Below are positions 30,134 to 39,727 of a DNA stretch of 64,000 bases, one piece after another. Under the pieces are notes generated by a model. The model was not told the DNA's origin. It did no database searches and saw only the letters and a program-made list of their open reading frames with translations. The first letter of the stretch is position 1. Each line of letters opens with the position of its first letter. The translations under genes and the position numbers were made by a program. The stretch is from Natronomonas salinimetallica (GTDB lineage Archaea > Halobacteriota > Halobacteria > Halobacteriales > Haloarculaceae): positions 62,001 to 126,000 of the forward strand of contig NZ_JACDNQ010000003.1 in the NCBI RefSeq assembly GCF_013839515.1, given 5' to 3'.

Positions 30134-30571
30134 ATGACACACGAGGCGACCGTCCGTGGTCTCGGAGTCAGCGTCGACGAGGAGGGGAGCGAGGGGTCAC
30201 CGGTCGTCGTCCTTCGGGCACGGGGGGAGGTTCTTCCGATCTTTATCAGTCCCGATCAGGCGAAATCCATCTCACACGCGCTCGAAGGCCGCCCCTTCGA
30301 GCGCCCGCTCACCCACGACCTGTTCGTCGAGATGCTGACCGAGTTCGGTGGAGCGATCGACCGGGTCCGGATCGACGGGCTCTCGGACAACACGTTCTTG
30401 GGAAAGATCGATACGGAACGGTACTCGGCGGGGGCGCGACACGAACTCACGTTCGATGCCCGCCCCAGCGATGCGATCGCGTTGGCTCTCAGAGTCGAAT
30501 GCCCGATCCTCGTCGGCGGCGACGTTCTCGACGAGGCGGGCCGCCCGCCCGACGCCTTCGAAGTCCGGTGA
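30134..30571 (+). CDS. DUF151/bifunctional-nuclease family protein
   Basis: ATG 30134 gives 145 residues. The family pattern is present: VLPIFISPDQAKSISHALEG, then RPLTHDLFVEMLTEFGGAID, then FDARPSDAIALALR. Members (BFN proteins) are small nucleases or ligand-binding proteins with roles in stress response. A paralog lies at 39728. The MITE lies 50 bases before the start and may alter its promoter. Confidence 0.8.
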   Translation: MTHEATVRGLGVSVDEEGSEGSPVVVLRARGEVLPIFISPDQAKSISHALEGRPFERPLTHDLFVEMLTEFGGAIDRVRIDGLSDNTFLGKIDTERYSAGARHELTFDARPSDAIALALRVECPILVGGDVLDEAGRPPDAFEVR

Positions 30572-30733
30572 GCGTAGCGTCACGACGTCCGGGCCGGGGT
30601 GGCCGTCACCGGCAGGTTTCGACGGAGGCCTCCTGCCCCCTCGGAACCGCGATCCAGGCCCCGTCAGTCCCGACGTCGGCGATGACGAACGCGGACCGTC
30701 CCTCGTAGTAGTCGTAGGCTTCCTGAACGTTTC

Positions 30734-30775
30734 TGTCCCCGGCCCTCTCCACCGTGTCCCCGGCCCTCTCCACCA
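30734..30775 (+). repeat. Tandem duplication of a 21-bp unit
   Basis: TGTCCCCGGCCCTCTCCACC plus one base occurs twice in a row (30734-30754, 30755-30775). It is in the gap between two convergent genes, like other short duplications in this window. Confidence 0.8.
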
Positions 30776-30851
30776 TATCCGGTCGAACACGCCGGTCGGA
30801 TAATATTCTTGCGAAATGCCGGAATGTCTCCCCTGCGGGGCGGACATACGA

Positions 30852-31379
30852 TCACCCGTCGTCGTATCGATCCGCGGCGGACTCGAACGCGAACTCCGAG
30901 CGTTCCTTCGAGCGCCGTCCCTCGGCGGCCGCCACGCCATCCGGATCGGGCGCGGCGTCGTCGTCGACCCGTGCCCACGAACCGTGGACCTTCGCGTGAC
31001 ACCACCGACACAGCGACACCGTGATCTCGTGTGCCAGCTCCGTTCGACCGTCGTCGGGGTATTCGAGGTGGTGCTCTTCCAGTAACGGGCGGGTCTCTTC
31101 GCCCGCCAACCGTCGCTCTTCGAGCCCACAGCGCCGACACGTCCGCGACGTATCGGTGGCACGGAACTTCGGACAGTCCCTCCAGGCCCACTCGCCCTCG
31201 GGATCGGCGGCCGGACACCGAAGGCCGTCGGCGTAGCGCTTCCGTGAGAACTCGGGGTCGCTGTGGCCGTGTTCGGCGGCGTACCGACAGCGCCCGTCGT
31301 CGGCGAGGAAATCACACCGTTCGACGACGGCGTATGGGTCGTCGACGCCGACGGAGGTCCCCCGCGGTGTCTTCTCCAT
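30852..31379 (-). CDS. HNH-domain protein of haloarchaeal type
   Basis: The protein of 175 residues has an N-terminal Cys cluster (CDFLADDGRCRYAAEHGH, then LRCPAADPEG and DCPKF) and a C-terminal HNH-like zinc nuclease core: CRRCGLEE, EEHHLEYPDDG and LCRWCHAKVHGS. The pattern fits HNH endonucleases, but many haloarchaeal members are uncharacterised and could bind DNA without cutting. It is transcribed away from uvrC, starting 97 bases before it, so a link to repair is possible. Confidence 0.7.
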   Translation of the reverse strand: MEKTPRGTSVGVDDPYAVVERCDFLADDGRCRYAAEHGHSDPEFSRKRYADGLRCPAADPEGEWAWRDCPKFRATDTSRTCRRCGLEERRLAGEETRPLLEEHHLEYPDDGRTELAHEITVSLCRWCHAKVHGSWARVDDDAAPDPDGVAAAEGRRSKERSEFAFESAADRYDDG

Positions 31380-31476
31380 GCGGGGGATTCGTTCTTCGAC
31401 TACCTGAACGTTCGGCCGGACGCACCCGACGCGCTCGACGCGTCACGCTGATACGACCGCGGCCCGACCGTTCGAT

Positions 31477-33207
31477 ATGGACGCGGCGGCGGTCAGTGCT
31501 CGGGCGTCGGAGCTTCCCGACGATCCGGGCGTCTATCAGTTCGAAGCCGGCGAACGGGTGTTGTACGTCGGAAAGGCGGTCGATATCCGCGACCGGGTCC
31601 GGTCGTACACCGATCCACGCAGCGAGCGGATCCGTCGGATGGTCGAAGCCGCGGTGCGGATCGACTTCGCCGTCACCGACACCGAGACGCAGGCGCTGTT
31701 GCTCGAGGCCAACCTGATAAAACGCCATCAGCCACGATACAACGTCCGACTGAAGGACGACAAGTCCTACCCCCTCGTCGCGATCACGGATCACGACGCG
31801 CCCCGGATCGAGATCACGCGCGATCCCGAGGACGGCGCGACCGTCTTCGGCCCCTTCACGGATAAGGGACGCGTCGAGACGGTACTCAAGTCCGTTCGAC
31901 GGGTCTACGGCCTCAGGGGGTGTTCGGACCACAAATACCGGAACCGCGACCGGCCCTGTCTCGACCACGAGATGGGGCTGTGTACCGCCCCCTGTACCGG
32001 CGAAATTTCCGCCGACGCTTACCTCGAGGACGTCGAATCCGCGATCCGGTTCCTGGAGGGTGAGACGGGCGTCCTCGCGGAGCCGCTGCGGCGGCGGATG
32101 GGGGCTGCCGCGGAGGAGCACTCCTTCGAGCGCGCGGCGGCGCTTCGGGACGAACTCGACGCCGTCGAGGCGTTTCACGGTGGCGGCGGCGACGCCGTGG
32201 TCGGGCGCGGCGAGGAGTTCGTCGACGTTCTCGGCGTCGCGAGTGAAGGGGCGGAAGCGACCGTCGCACGACTCCACAGCGAGGGCGGCAAACTGGTCGA
32301 TCGTGAGCGCCACCGCGTCGACGCTCCCGAGTCGGGTGCCGGTACCGGAGCCGTCCTCGCCGCTTTCGTTCCGCAGTTCTACGCCGACCGACCGCTGCCG
32401 GACGCGCTCCTGTTGCCGGAGCGCTACGACGATCCGGACCTCGATCGCTGGCTCGACGCCGAGGGCGTCTCGGTCCGCGTACCCGGGGCGGGCCGGGAGG
32501 CGACGCTCGTCGAGTTGGCGATCAAGAACGCCAGCCGTCGGGTCGGCGAGGCCGACCCCACGGGCGAACTCGCCCGACGGCTCGGCATCGACCGGATCGA
32601 CCGGATCGAGGGCTTCGACGTGAGCCACGCGGGCGGCCGTTCGGTCGTCGGGAGCGACGTCGTCTTCGTCGGCGGCGACCCCGACAAGCGCGGCTACCGC
32701 CGGAAGAAACTCGAGGAGACCAACGACGACTACGCGAACATGAACCTCCTGCTCCGATGGCGCGCCGAGCGGGCGATCGGGGGCCGCGACGACCGCCCCG
32801 ATCCGGATCTACTGTTGATCGATGGCGGGGCGGGCCAGCGGAACGCCGCACGCGAGGCGCTCGCCGAGACCGGCTGGGACGTCCCCGTGATCGCCCTCGC
32901 GAAGGCCGAAGAACGCGTGATCACCGCCGACGGGAGCCGTACGTGGGACGACGACGATCCCGCGTTACACCTCCTCCAGCGCGTTCGCGACGAGGCCCAC
33001 CGCTTTGCCGTCCAGTACCACCGAACCGTCCGTGATACGGTCTCGACGCCGCTGGACGAGGTCCCGGGCGTCGGCCCCGAACTCCGAAACCGGCTCCTCG
33101 GGCGCTTCGGTAGCGTCGAGGGCGTTCGCGCCGCGTCGGCCGAGGAACTCGAAACCGTCGACGGCGTCGGTGCGGCGACCGCCGAGACGATCGATCGGGC
33201 CCTCTGA
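31477..33207 (+). CDS. uvrC: Excinuclease ABC subunit C
   Basis: The protein of 576 residues has all UvrC domains: a GIY-YIG nuclease (about 12-95, PGVYQFE and [15 protein letters not shown]) for the 3' cut, a Cys cluster ([14 protein letters not shown] ... GLCTAPC) that holds an iron-sulfur cluster in UvrC, a UVR motif ([15 protein letters not shown]) for UvrB contact, an RNase H-like nuclease ([19 protein letters not shown]) for the 5' cut and a C-terminal helix-hairpin-helix pair. It acts in nucleotide excision repair. UvrA and UvrB are not in the window. Confidence 0.95.
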   Translation: MDAAAVSARASELPDDPGVYQFEAGERVLYVGKAVDIRDRVRSYTDPRSERIRRMVEAAVRIDFAVTDTETQALLLEANLIKRHQPRYNVRLKDDKSYPLVAITDHDAPRIEITRDPEDGATVFGPFTDKGRVETVLKSVRRVYGLRGCSDHKYRNRDRPCLDHEMGLCTAPCTGEISADAYLEDVESAIRFLEGETGVLAEPLRRRMGAAAEEHSFERAAALRDELDAVEAFHGGGGDAVVGRGEEFVDVLGVASEGAEATVARLHSEGGKLVDRERHRVDAPESGAGTGAVLAAFVPQFYADRPLPDALLLPERYDDPDLDRWLDAEGVSVRVPGAGREATLVELAIKNASRRVGEADPTGELARRLGIDRIDRIEGFDVSHAGGRSVVGSDVVFVGGDPDKRGYRRKKLEETNDDYANMNLLLRWRAERAIGGRDDRPDPDLLLIDGGAGQRNAAREALAETGWDVPVIALAKAEERVITADGSRTWDDDDPALHLLQRVRDEAHRFAVQYHRTVRDTVSTPLDEVPGVGPELRNRLLGRFGSVEGVRAASAEELETVDGVGAATAETIDRAL

Positions 33208-33307
33208 TCTCCGTGTGACTTATCTCACTCGCCCTCTCCCGTCAGCAGCCCCGTCTGGACGACCCGTCTCCGCTTTTGGGACTGGTCGATACACGTTTTA
33301 AGCCGAA

Positions 33308-33736
33308 ATGCATAAATCAATCATGAGGAACTCGGACACCACACGGCCGGAAGCAGCGGACATGCTGTCCGCGCTCGCGGACGCTACGTCGCGGGATATC
33401 CTCGAGGCTACGGCAGGTGACTCCGCAACGGTGTCGGAACTGGCCGACCGGTGTGGCATCCCGACGTCCACAGCGTATCGAAAGGTCGAACGACTGGTCG
33501 AGGCGGGTCTGTTGACAGAACGGGTGCGAATACGGCCGGAGAACCGGAATCCCTGGGAGTATCTCCTGGGCCGGGGCGAAATAACCCTCACGATCGACGG
33601 CTCGGGCGCGCTGTCCCTCGATTACGACGTCGACGGCAGCGACCGTCTCGAGGATGACACCGGGGTCGGCGAGGGGACGTCGACGCCGACCCGGATTTCG
33701 ACCGACGGCGGAACGGACCTCGAAGAGAAGCGCTGA
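33308..33736 (+). CDS. ArsR-like winged-helix regulator
   Basis: The protein of 142 residues (137 from ATG 33323) begins with the ArsR-type helix pattern MLSALADATSRDILEATAGD, then TVSELADRCGIPTSTAYRKV as helix-turn-helix and a wing with LLTERVRIRPENRNPW. The C-terminal 50 residues are acidic and disordered. It fits the many small transcription regulators of Haloarchaea; no metal-binding motif is visible. Confidence 0.75.
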   Translation: MHKSIMRNSDTTRPEAADMLSALADATSRDILEATAGDSATVSELADRCGIPTSTAYRKVERLVEAGLLTERVRIRPENRNPWEYLLGRGEITLTIDGSGALSLDYDVDGSDRLEDDTGVGEGTSTPTRISTDGGTDLEEKR

Positions 33737-33902
33737 CATTCGGGGACGGAGTCACCTTGTCCGCTCCGCTGGCGTGATTGGCGTCGGAGCTCCGCTGGCG
33801 GACGGGAAACGACGCCTGTGAAACGGCGCGTCGATACTGATGGCGGGAAGGGTACTGGCCGCCCTCCAAGACGAGGGGCTCACGGACGTCCCGCCGGCAG
33901 TA

Positions 33903-36566
33903 TCACTCCACGATATCGATCGCCGGCCGCGACGGTTCCGCCTTCTCTCGGACGTCGTCGGGCGCGTCTTCGGCGGCGAGGACGCGCACGTCGGCGTCGA
34001 ACTCCCGCTCGATCAGCCAGGCAGCCGACTCCAACGCGTCGAGTTCGGTGTCGGGATCGAGCGTCCGCTGGAGCGCCTCACGGCTCTCTTGGAGGTTCTG
34101 GCCGTAGGCGGCCGCCGCCTCGCCGTGGCGTTTGATTTCGTCGCGTTGCATCAACGCCCCGATGACGTTCGGCGCGTCGCTGTCGATGGCGACGTTCAGC
34201 GCCTCGTGTTTCCACTCGGGCGTGACGACGATGTCGATCCGTTCGGGGTCGTCGATGCCGGCGACGTCGACGATCTGTCGGACGTCCTCACGGGTATTCT
34301 CGACGAGCCGTCGACGTTTCTCGGCGGTCTCGCGGTCGGCGTCCGAGTCGGGCCAGTCCGCGTCGACGACGAAGCCGTCCTCGCCGAGCGTCTCCCACAA
34401 CTCCTCGCAGACGTGGGGGGTAACGGGCGCGAGCAGCCGGATCGAGACCGACAGCGCGCGTTCGAACGTCTCCTCGTGGACCGCCGCGTACTCGCGGTAC
34501 TGTCTGAGCGTGCTGACGAGTGATTGGGCCTCGCGGACGGCAGTGTTGAACACCAGCCCGTCGTACTCCTCGGTTGCGACGACGACGGCGGCCCCGGTTT
34601 CGTCTTCGACGTACTCCGCGATCGAGTCGGTCTCGGCCGTCGTCTCGATCCCGCCGCCGGCGTAGGCCCCGACGAGTTCTTTGAGCCGCGAGAGGAAGCG
34701 GTAGGCCGACTGGACGCCCTGTTCGGACCAATCGAAGTCACGCTCGGGCTGGGCGGCCTGCATCATGAACAGCCGGGCGGTGTCGGCACCGTACTCCGAG
34801 ACGATCGCCTGCGGGGAGACGACGTTGCCCTTCGATTTCGACATCTTCTCGCCGTCGAGTTGGACCATCCCCTGGGCGAGCAGGTTCTCGAAGGGTTCGC
34901 GGTGTTCGAGCCCCTCGTGGTCGGCGAGCGTCTTGGTCACGAACCGCGAGTACAGGAGATGCATCACGGCGTGCTCGATGCCGCCGACGTACTGATCGAC
35001 CGGCATCCAGTCGTTGGCCCGACCGAGATCGAAGGGAGCGTCCCCGAGGTCGGGGGAGACGTACCGCAGGAAGTACCACGAGGAGTCGACGAAAGTGTCC
35101 ATCGTGTCGGTCTCGCGTTCGGCGTCGGCACCGCAGTCGGGACACGCCGTCTGCTTCCACTCCTCGGCGGCGTCGAGGGGGTTGCCGGTAGTGTTTATGA
35201 ACTCCGGCAACTCGACCGGGAGCTCACCCTCGGGGACCGGCACCGCCCCGCACGCCTCGCAGTGGACGATCGGGATCGGGGTCCCCCAGTAGCGCTGTCT
35301 GGAGATGCCCCAATCGCGCAGTCGGTACTGGGTGTGGTAGTCGGCAACGTCGACGTCCTCGGTCAGCCGCTCGCGCGCCTCGGCACTTTCGAGCCCCGAG
35401 TACTCCCCGGAGTTGACGAGGACGCCGTCCTCGGTGTAGGCCTCCTCGCTCACGTCGGGGGGCTCGGCCTCGCCACCGTCGGGGGCGGGCGCTATCACCG
35501 GCCGGACGTCGATACCCATCTTCTCCGCGAAGACGTGGTCGCGGGTGTCGTGGCCGGGCACGCCCATCAGCGCGCCTGTACCGACGTCCGAGAGGACGAA
35601 GTCGGCGACAAACACGGGCAGCTCCTCGCCCGTGACGGGGTTCGTGGCCGTCAGATCCGTCTCGACGCCGTTCGGCTCGTCGCCCTCCGGGTCGGCTTCG
35701 TGTTCGAGAAACGCCTGAACCGACTCGTCGGTCTCGGTCAGGTCCTCGGTGATCGGATGATCCGGGGCCAACGCGAAGAACGTCGCCCCGAAGATGGTGT
35801 CGACGCGGGTTGTGAACGCCTCGACCCCGCCGTACTCCTCGCCGGCCCCCGAGACGTCGAACTCGAGGCGTGTTCCCGTCTGACGGCCGATCCAGTTGCG
35901 TTGCATCTGTCGGACGGAGTCGGGCCATCCCTCCAACCCGTCGATGGCGTCGACCAGTTCGTCGGCGTACTCCGTGATCGAGAGGAACCACTGTTCGAGC
36001 TCGCGCCGTTCGACGGGCGTCTCACAGCGCCAACAGCGTTCGTCGTCCCCCTCGACCTGCTCGTCGGCCAACACGGTCTCACACTCGGGACACCAGTTGA
36101 CCTCGGCGTCGCGGCGCTCGGCGAGGCCCTCCCGCAAAAAGCGCAAAAAGAGCCACTGGTTCCACTTGTAGTACTCCGGGGTACAGGTCGTGATCTCCCG
36201 TTCCCAGTCGTAGCCGAAGCCCATCGACTCCATCTGGCGCTTCATGGTTTCGATACAATCGAAGGTCCAGTCGCGAGGACTGGTGTCGCGCTCCTTGGCG
36301 GCGTTTTCGGCGGGGAGTCCGAACGCGTCCCATCCCATCGGATGGAGGACGTCGTCGCCACACATCCGGCGATACCGGGCGTAGGCGTCCGTTATGGTGT
36401 AGTTCCGGACGTGTCCCATGTGGAGCTGTCCGGAGGGGTACGGGTACATCCCGAGGACGTACGTCGGATCCTCGACGTCGTCGGGGGTCCGATACGCGGA
36501 GGCGTCGTCCCAGGCCTCCTGCCAGCGTCGTTCGACCGCGGCGTGGTCGTATCCGTCGTCGTACAT
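33903..36566 (-). CDS. leuS: Leucyl-tRNA synthetase
   Basis: ATG 36566 (MYDDGYDHAAVERRWQE) is chosen because upstream residues are poorly conserved in kind. The 887-residue class I synthetase has YPYPSGQLHMGHVRNY (HIGH motif), a zinc pair CPECETVLADEQ with CWRCETP, the CP1 editing domain (TRVDTIFGATFFALAPDHP), and MSKSKGN as KMSKS motif. It attaches leucine to tRNA-Leu. The layout with one HIGH early and the editing domain between the zinc regions is closer to the bacterial type, as in other Haloarchaea. Confidence 0.95.
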   Translation of the reverse strand: MYDDGYDHAAVERRWQEAWDDASAYRTPDDVEDPTYVLGMYPYPSGQLHMGHVRNYTITDAYARYRRMCGDDVLHPMGWDAFGLPAENAAKERDTSPRDWTFDCIETMKRQMESMGFGYDWEREITTCTPEYYKWNQWLFLRFLREGLAERRDAEVNWCPECETVLADEQVEGDDERCWRCETPVERRELEQWFLSITEYADELVDAIDGLEGWPDSVRQMQRNWIGRQTGTRLEFDVSGAGEEYGGVEAFTTRVDTIFGATFFALAPDHPITEDLTETDESVQAFLEHEADPEGDEPNGVETDLTATNPVTGEELPVFVADFVLSDVGTGALMGVPGHDTRDHVFAEKMGIDVRPVIAPAPDGGEAEPPDVSEEAYTEDGVLVNSGEYSGLESAEARERLTEDVDVADYHTQYRLRDWGISRQRYWGTPIPIVHCEACGAVPVPEGELPVELPEFINTTGNPLDAAEEWKQTACPDCGADAERETDTMDTFVDSSWYFLRYVSPDLGDAPFDLGRANDWMPVDQYVGGIEHAVMHLLYSRFVTKTLADHEGLEHREPFENLLAQGMVQLDGEKMSKSKGNVVSPQAIVSEYGADTARLFMMQAAQPERDFDWSEQGVQSAYRFLSRLKELVGAYAGGGIETTAETDSIAEYVEDETGAAVVVATEEYDGLVFNTAVREAQSLVSTLRQYREYAAVHEETFERALSVSIRLLAPVTPHVCEELWETLGEDGFVVDADWPDSDADRETAEKRRRLVENTREDVRQIVDVAGIDDPERIDIVVTPEWKHEALNVAIDSDAPNVIGALMQRDEIKRHGEAAAAYGQNLQESREALQRTLDPDTELDALESAAWLIEREFDADVRVLAAEDAPDDVREKAEPSRPAIDIVE

Positions 36567-36688
36567 AGAGAGGAAGGTACACCGACCTTCCGTCGGTTCG
36601 GCCCTTAAACTTTCCATCCCGCGGTCACGTTCCCGCGGGTCGGGAACTATCACCAACGGTGATACCCTCGGGGGCCGAACGAGAAGGT

Positions 36689-36898
36689 ATGATCCGAGAT
36701 ATCACAGTGAGGCGGCTGCGAGGGGTGGTACACTCGATACGGACCTCGGAGGGCGAGGACGATCAACTGGCCAACCCCAAGATCGCGGCGGCGGCGGGGA
36801 TACTCGTCGTATTGCTTCCCCTCGTACCGTTTTTCGCTGTCGTCTGGATGATCTCGAAGACGCTGGAGGGTGTCCGACAGCGCGTCTCCTGGGAGTGA
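36689..36898 (+). CDS. Small single-pass membrane protein
   Basis: ATG 36689 gives 69 residues with a basic front (MIRDITVRRLRGVVHSIR), one hydrophobic helix (AAAAGILVVLLPLVPFFAVVW) and a short charged tail. No family recognised; a positively charged front suggests the N-terminus stays inside. Confidence 0.55.
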   Translation: MIRDITVRRLRGVVHSIRTSEGEDDQLANPKIAAAAGILVVLLPLVPFFAVVWMISKTLEGVRQRVSWE

Positions 36899-36949
36899 TC
36901 CTGCCGGCGAGATCGGACGCGATCCGCCGTCGCTCGGATACGAGACGCG

Positions 36950-37132
36950 TCACTTCCGTCTGCTTTCGCGCATCCCCTCGGAGAAACTGACGATCGTCTT
37001 CCGGATGAACAGAAACAGCGCGAAGACGACGAGCAAGAGCACCAGAATGATGCCGACCAACACGGGATCGACGCCGAAAAAAAGCGATAGCGGGACGCCG
37101 ACAGCCGTAGTCGTCGGGACGGGGACTGTCAT
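36950..37132 (-). CDS. Small single-pass membrane protein
   Basis: The protein of 60 residues has a hydrophobic helix (VLVGIILVLLLVVFALFLFI) and a basic end (SEGMRESRRK), so the C-terminus likely stays inside. It converges with the gene at 36689, another tiny membrane protein; I see no other sign of a common function. Confidence 0.55.
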   Translation of the reverse strand: MTVPVPTTTAVGVPLSLFFGVDPVLVGIILVLLLVVFALFLFIRKTIVSFSEGMRESRRK

Positions 37133-37202
37133 ACCCGGTCCTTACGCCCCCGAGACAAAATCGTTTCGGGGATCGGACCGCGTCCCGCCCTCCGCTTTCC
37201 GG

Positions 37203-37300
37203 GCCGACGCGTGAAATCGACGCGCCGACGCGCGAAACAGATGCGCCGACGCGCGAAACAGATGCGCCGACGCGTAAAATCGACGCGCCGACGCGTGATA
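37203..37300 (+). repeat. Array of 21-bp repeats before a membrane-bound regulator
   Basis: Four full units (37203-37223, 37224-37244, 37245-37265, 37266-37286) plus a partial fifth begin GCCGACGCG(T/C). Two kinds alternate: ending GAAATCGACGC-like and GAAACAGATGC. The period equals two turns of the helix. The array ends just before a GTGTATAAACG promoter and ATG 37345, so it may be a set of binding sites. Confidence 0.85.
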
Positions 37301-37344
37301 GCGTGTATAAACGCTCATGCGTGCGGGGTCAATACGCTCGGTCG

Positions 37345-38130
37345 ATGAGCCTCCTCCCCTCCAGTCCGGACGTCGCCTCCGACGGCGAACCACGGGTCGT
37401 CGGTCTCGACAGCGCGGCGGCCGACGACCTGATGGCCGCCCTCTCCTCCGGGACGGCCCGGCGTATTCTGTCCGCGCTTCACGCGGACCCGGCCCCGCCC
37501 GCCAAACTCGCCGACCGGGTCGATACGTCCCTTCAGAACGCCCAGTACCACCTCGAACAGCTGGAGGACGCCGGCGCGATCGAGGTCGTCGGAACGGCCT
37601 ACTCGGAGAAGGGCCGGGAGATGTCGGTCTACGGTCCCGCCGACAGCCCCCTCGTCATCGTCGCCGGCGAGGACGAACAGGCCTCCGGGCTTCGGGCGGC
37701 CCTCTCTCGGCTCTTCGCCGGCTTCCTCGCTCTCGGCGTCGGCGGCATCGTCGTCCAGACGCTGTTCGGGGGCGATCGAACCGCCGGGGACGCCGCTCCG
37801 CGTGGCTCCTCGGCGGACGATACCGGCCCGACGCCCGACGGGGACGACGTCGGGGCGCTCGACGGTCCGGCCGACACCCCCCGAGCCGAACCGACGCCGA
37901 CCCCGGAGGCGGTCGAGGAGCCACTCGCCCCGGAACCGGCCGCCACGCCGATTCCGGAAGCCGGGGACGCCGGAACGGAGGCGGCGGACGGCCTTCTTGC
38001 CGCCGTCGAGGGGGTCTTCACCGGCGGGATGCCTCCCGGAGTGGCCTTCTTCCTCGGCGGCGCGGTCGTCTTGACGCTCGTCGTCGGCGTCACCTACCTC
38101 CATGCGCGGCGTCGCCCGCCCCGTGAGTAA
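37345..38130 (+). CDS. ArsR-like regulator with C-terminal membrane anchor
   Basis: ATG 37345 gives 261 residues. Residues 20-90 form a winged helix (MAALSSGTARRILSALHADP, then LADRVDTSLQNAQYHLEQLE), followed by a first hydrophobic segment (LFAGFLALGVGGIVVQTLF), a long Pro/Glu/Ala/Thr linker and a second hydrophobic helix (FFLGGAVVLTLVVGVTYL) near the end. This is the form of membrane-anchored haloarchaeal transcription regulators. The 21-bp array stands directly upstream, so it may act on its own promoter. Confidence 0.75.
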   Translation: MSLLPSSPDVASDGEPRVVGLDSAAADDLMAALSSGTARRILSALHADPAPPAKLADRVDTSLQNAQYHLEQLEDAGAIEVVGTAYSEKGREMSVYGPADSPLVIVAGEDEQASGLRAALSRLFAGFLALGVGGIVVQTLFGGDRTAGDAAPRGSSADDTGPTPDGDDVGALDGPADTPRAEPTPTPEAVEEPLAPEPAATPIPEAGDAGTEAADGLLAAVEGVFTGGMPPGVAFFLGGAVVLTLVVGVTYLHARRRPPRE

Positions 38131-38289
38131 AAGACCGATCGTACCTTCCGGTGGCCTCTTTATATATCGGTGCCACGTACCGGATGCGCTGAACGCTTCG
38201 GCCCTCGACGACCGCCTGTTCCCCGCTAGCGGCGTTCGGCGCGTTCACCTCCCCTCTGTCGACGTCCCGTCGCCCGCCCGACGGCGGCG

Positions 38290-38811
38290 TCACCCGACGT
38301 CACGTGGCCCGACGGCGAACCGGTCGAAGACCTCCCCGGACGGTTCGACGAGTCGCCCGCGCGCGATACCTTCGGTGTCGTCCCACTCGAGTTCGGCGTG
38401 GGCGGGGCGGTGCCAGCGCGGATCGGCGTGGCTTCCGGGGTTGAGTGCCGGAACGCCCCCGTCGCGGAACCCCGGCTCGTGGGAGTGGCCGACGACGACG
38501 AGGTCGGCGTTCGACTGTCTGGCGAACATCGACAGCCCAGTGTCGGTGTGTTCGTGGCCGTGGACGACGGCGATTCGGAGCCCTCGCCATTCGACGCGCC
38601 GGTCGGTCGGGACCCGCTCGCACACCGCCGACGTGTCGTTGTTGCCCGAGACGCCGTGGACGGGGCCGTACGATTCGAAGTCGTCTAGCACCGCGGCGGT
38701 CATGAAATCGCCCGCGTGGACGATCGCCTCCGCGGCGTCGACGGCCTCCGCGGTCCGCCCCGAGAGCCGTGCGTCCTCGTGGCCGTGGGTGTCCGAGAGA
38801 ACAGCGAGCAT
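38290..38811 (-). CDS. YfcE/MJ0936-type metallophosphoesterase
   Basis: ATG 38811 gives 173 residues. The phosphoesterase motifs are MLAVLSDTHGHED, VHAGDFMTAAVLDD, VSGNNDTSAVC, VVHGHEHT and VVGHSHEPG, which bind two metal ions and catalyse phosphodiester hydrolysis. The start is fixed by the first motif; longer frames run over other genes. It diverges from pdxT by 120 bases. Confidence 0.9.
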   Translation of the reverse strand: MLAVLSDTHGHEDARLSGRTAEAVDAAEAIVHAGDFMTAAVLDDFESYGPVHGVSGNNDTSAVCERVPTDRRVEWRGLRIAVVHGHEHTDTGLSMFARQSNADLVVVGHSHEPGFRDGGVPALNPGSHADPRWHRPAHAELEWDDTEGIARGRLVEPSGEVFDRFAVGPRDVG

Positions 38812-38934
38812 GCGGGCGCTTCGAGGTGGGAGAACAAATGTCCACCGGCGTCGGGAAGCGATCCGACGACGGACATCCGGTGGGCGGACGGCCCGTATCG
38901 AGTCCTTTTTTCCGCCGCCCATCCAACATGTGAT

Positions 38935-39513
38935 ATGCTCAACGCGGGCGTCATCGCGGTACAAGGCGATGTCGCCGAACACGCCGAGGCGATCGAGCGG
39001 GCCGCCGACCGGCACGGCGAGTCCTGTACCGTCGAGACGATTCGGTCCTCGGGAACCGTTCCGGACTGCGATCTGCTTCTCGTGCCGGGCGGGGAGTCGA
39101 CGACGATCTCGCGGCTGCTCGCGGAGGAGGGAATCGACGAGGAGATCGAGGCGTTCGCCGCCGCCGGCAAACCGATGCTCGCCACCTGTGCGGGTCTCAT
39201 CGTCGCCAGTTCGGATCCGAAAGACGACCGTGTGTCGGCGCTCGACATCCTCGACGTGAGCGTCGACCGGAACGCCTTCGGGCGACAGAAGGACAGCTTC
39301 GAGACCCGCCTCGACGTCGCCGGCCTCGGGGAACCCTTCCCGGCGGTGTTCATCCGAGCGCCGACGATCGATTCGGTCGGCGACGGCGTCGAGGTCCTCG
39401 CCTCGGTCGACGGCCGGCCGGTCGCCGTCCGGCAGGACAACGTCCTCGGCACCTCGTTTCACCCGGAGCTGACCGACGACTCCCGGATCCACGGACTGGC
39501 CTTCTTCGACTGA
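38935..39513 (+). CDS. pdxT: Pyridoxal 5'-phosphate synthase glutaminase subunit
   Basis: ATG 38935 gives 192 residues. Class I glutaminase motifs are LLVPGGESTTISRLL, ATCAGLIVASS with the nucleophile Cys85, and TSFHPELTDD with His176 and the Glu of the triad. PdxT makes ammonia for PdxS, which builds PLP; pdxS is not in the window. A perfect 8-bp hairpin lies right after the stop. Confidence 0.95.
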   Translation: MLNAGVIAVQGDVAEHAEAIERAADRHGESCTVETIRSSGTVPDCDLLLVPGGESTTISRLLAEEGIDEEIEAFAAAGKPMLATCAGLIVASSDPKDDRVSALDILDVSVDRNAFGRQKDSFETRLDVAGLGEPFPAVFIRAPTIDSVGDGVEVLASVDGRPVAVRQDNVLGTSFHPELTDDSRIHGLAFFD

Positions 39514-39518
39514 CATCC

Positions 39519-39540
39519 CCCCACGAGTGACGTCGTGGGG
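39519..39540 (+). terminator. Hairpin after pdxT
   Basis: CCCCACGA (39519-39526) pairs with TCGTGGGG (39533-39540) across six bases, five bases after the pdxT stop, and is followed by TTCTCTC. It could stop or stabilise the transcript. Archaeal terminators are usually simple T tracts, so this is tentative. Confidence 0.4.
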
Positions 39541-39727
39541 TTCTCTCGAACCCGGTAGTACGACCAACCGGACGACCCGCCGGAGTTGTTTCGGCTGTTG
39601 TCGGATTCATCCCACGGCTGCGGCCGTCGGCTTTCCCCTCGAACCACGTAACGCCGCCGCCGCGATGTCGCTCCGACGGCGCGCGGCGACCGCCTGGGTT
39701 TTTAGGTATCCGGCGCCTCCAGCGGGT

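Noticed and set aside
34524-36608. Open frame of 694 codons on the plus strand
   Set aside because: It lies fully antisense to leuS, whose motifs are clear. Long mirror frames are common in GC-rich haloarchaeal DNA and the translated product is unlike any protein.
38090-38293. Open frame of 67 codons on the minus strand after the phosphoesterase
   Set aside because: It overlaps the C-terminal end of the regulator gene and is rich in Arg and Gly; a TATA-like TTTATATATC at about 38158 has no good gene on the plus strand either.
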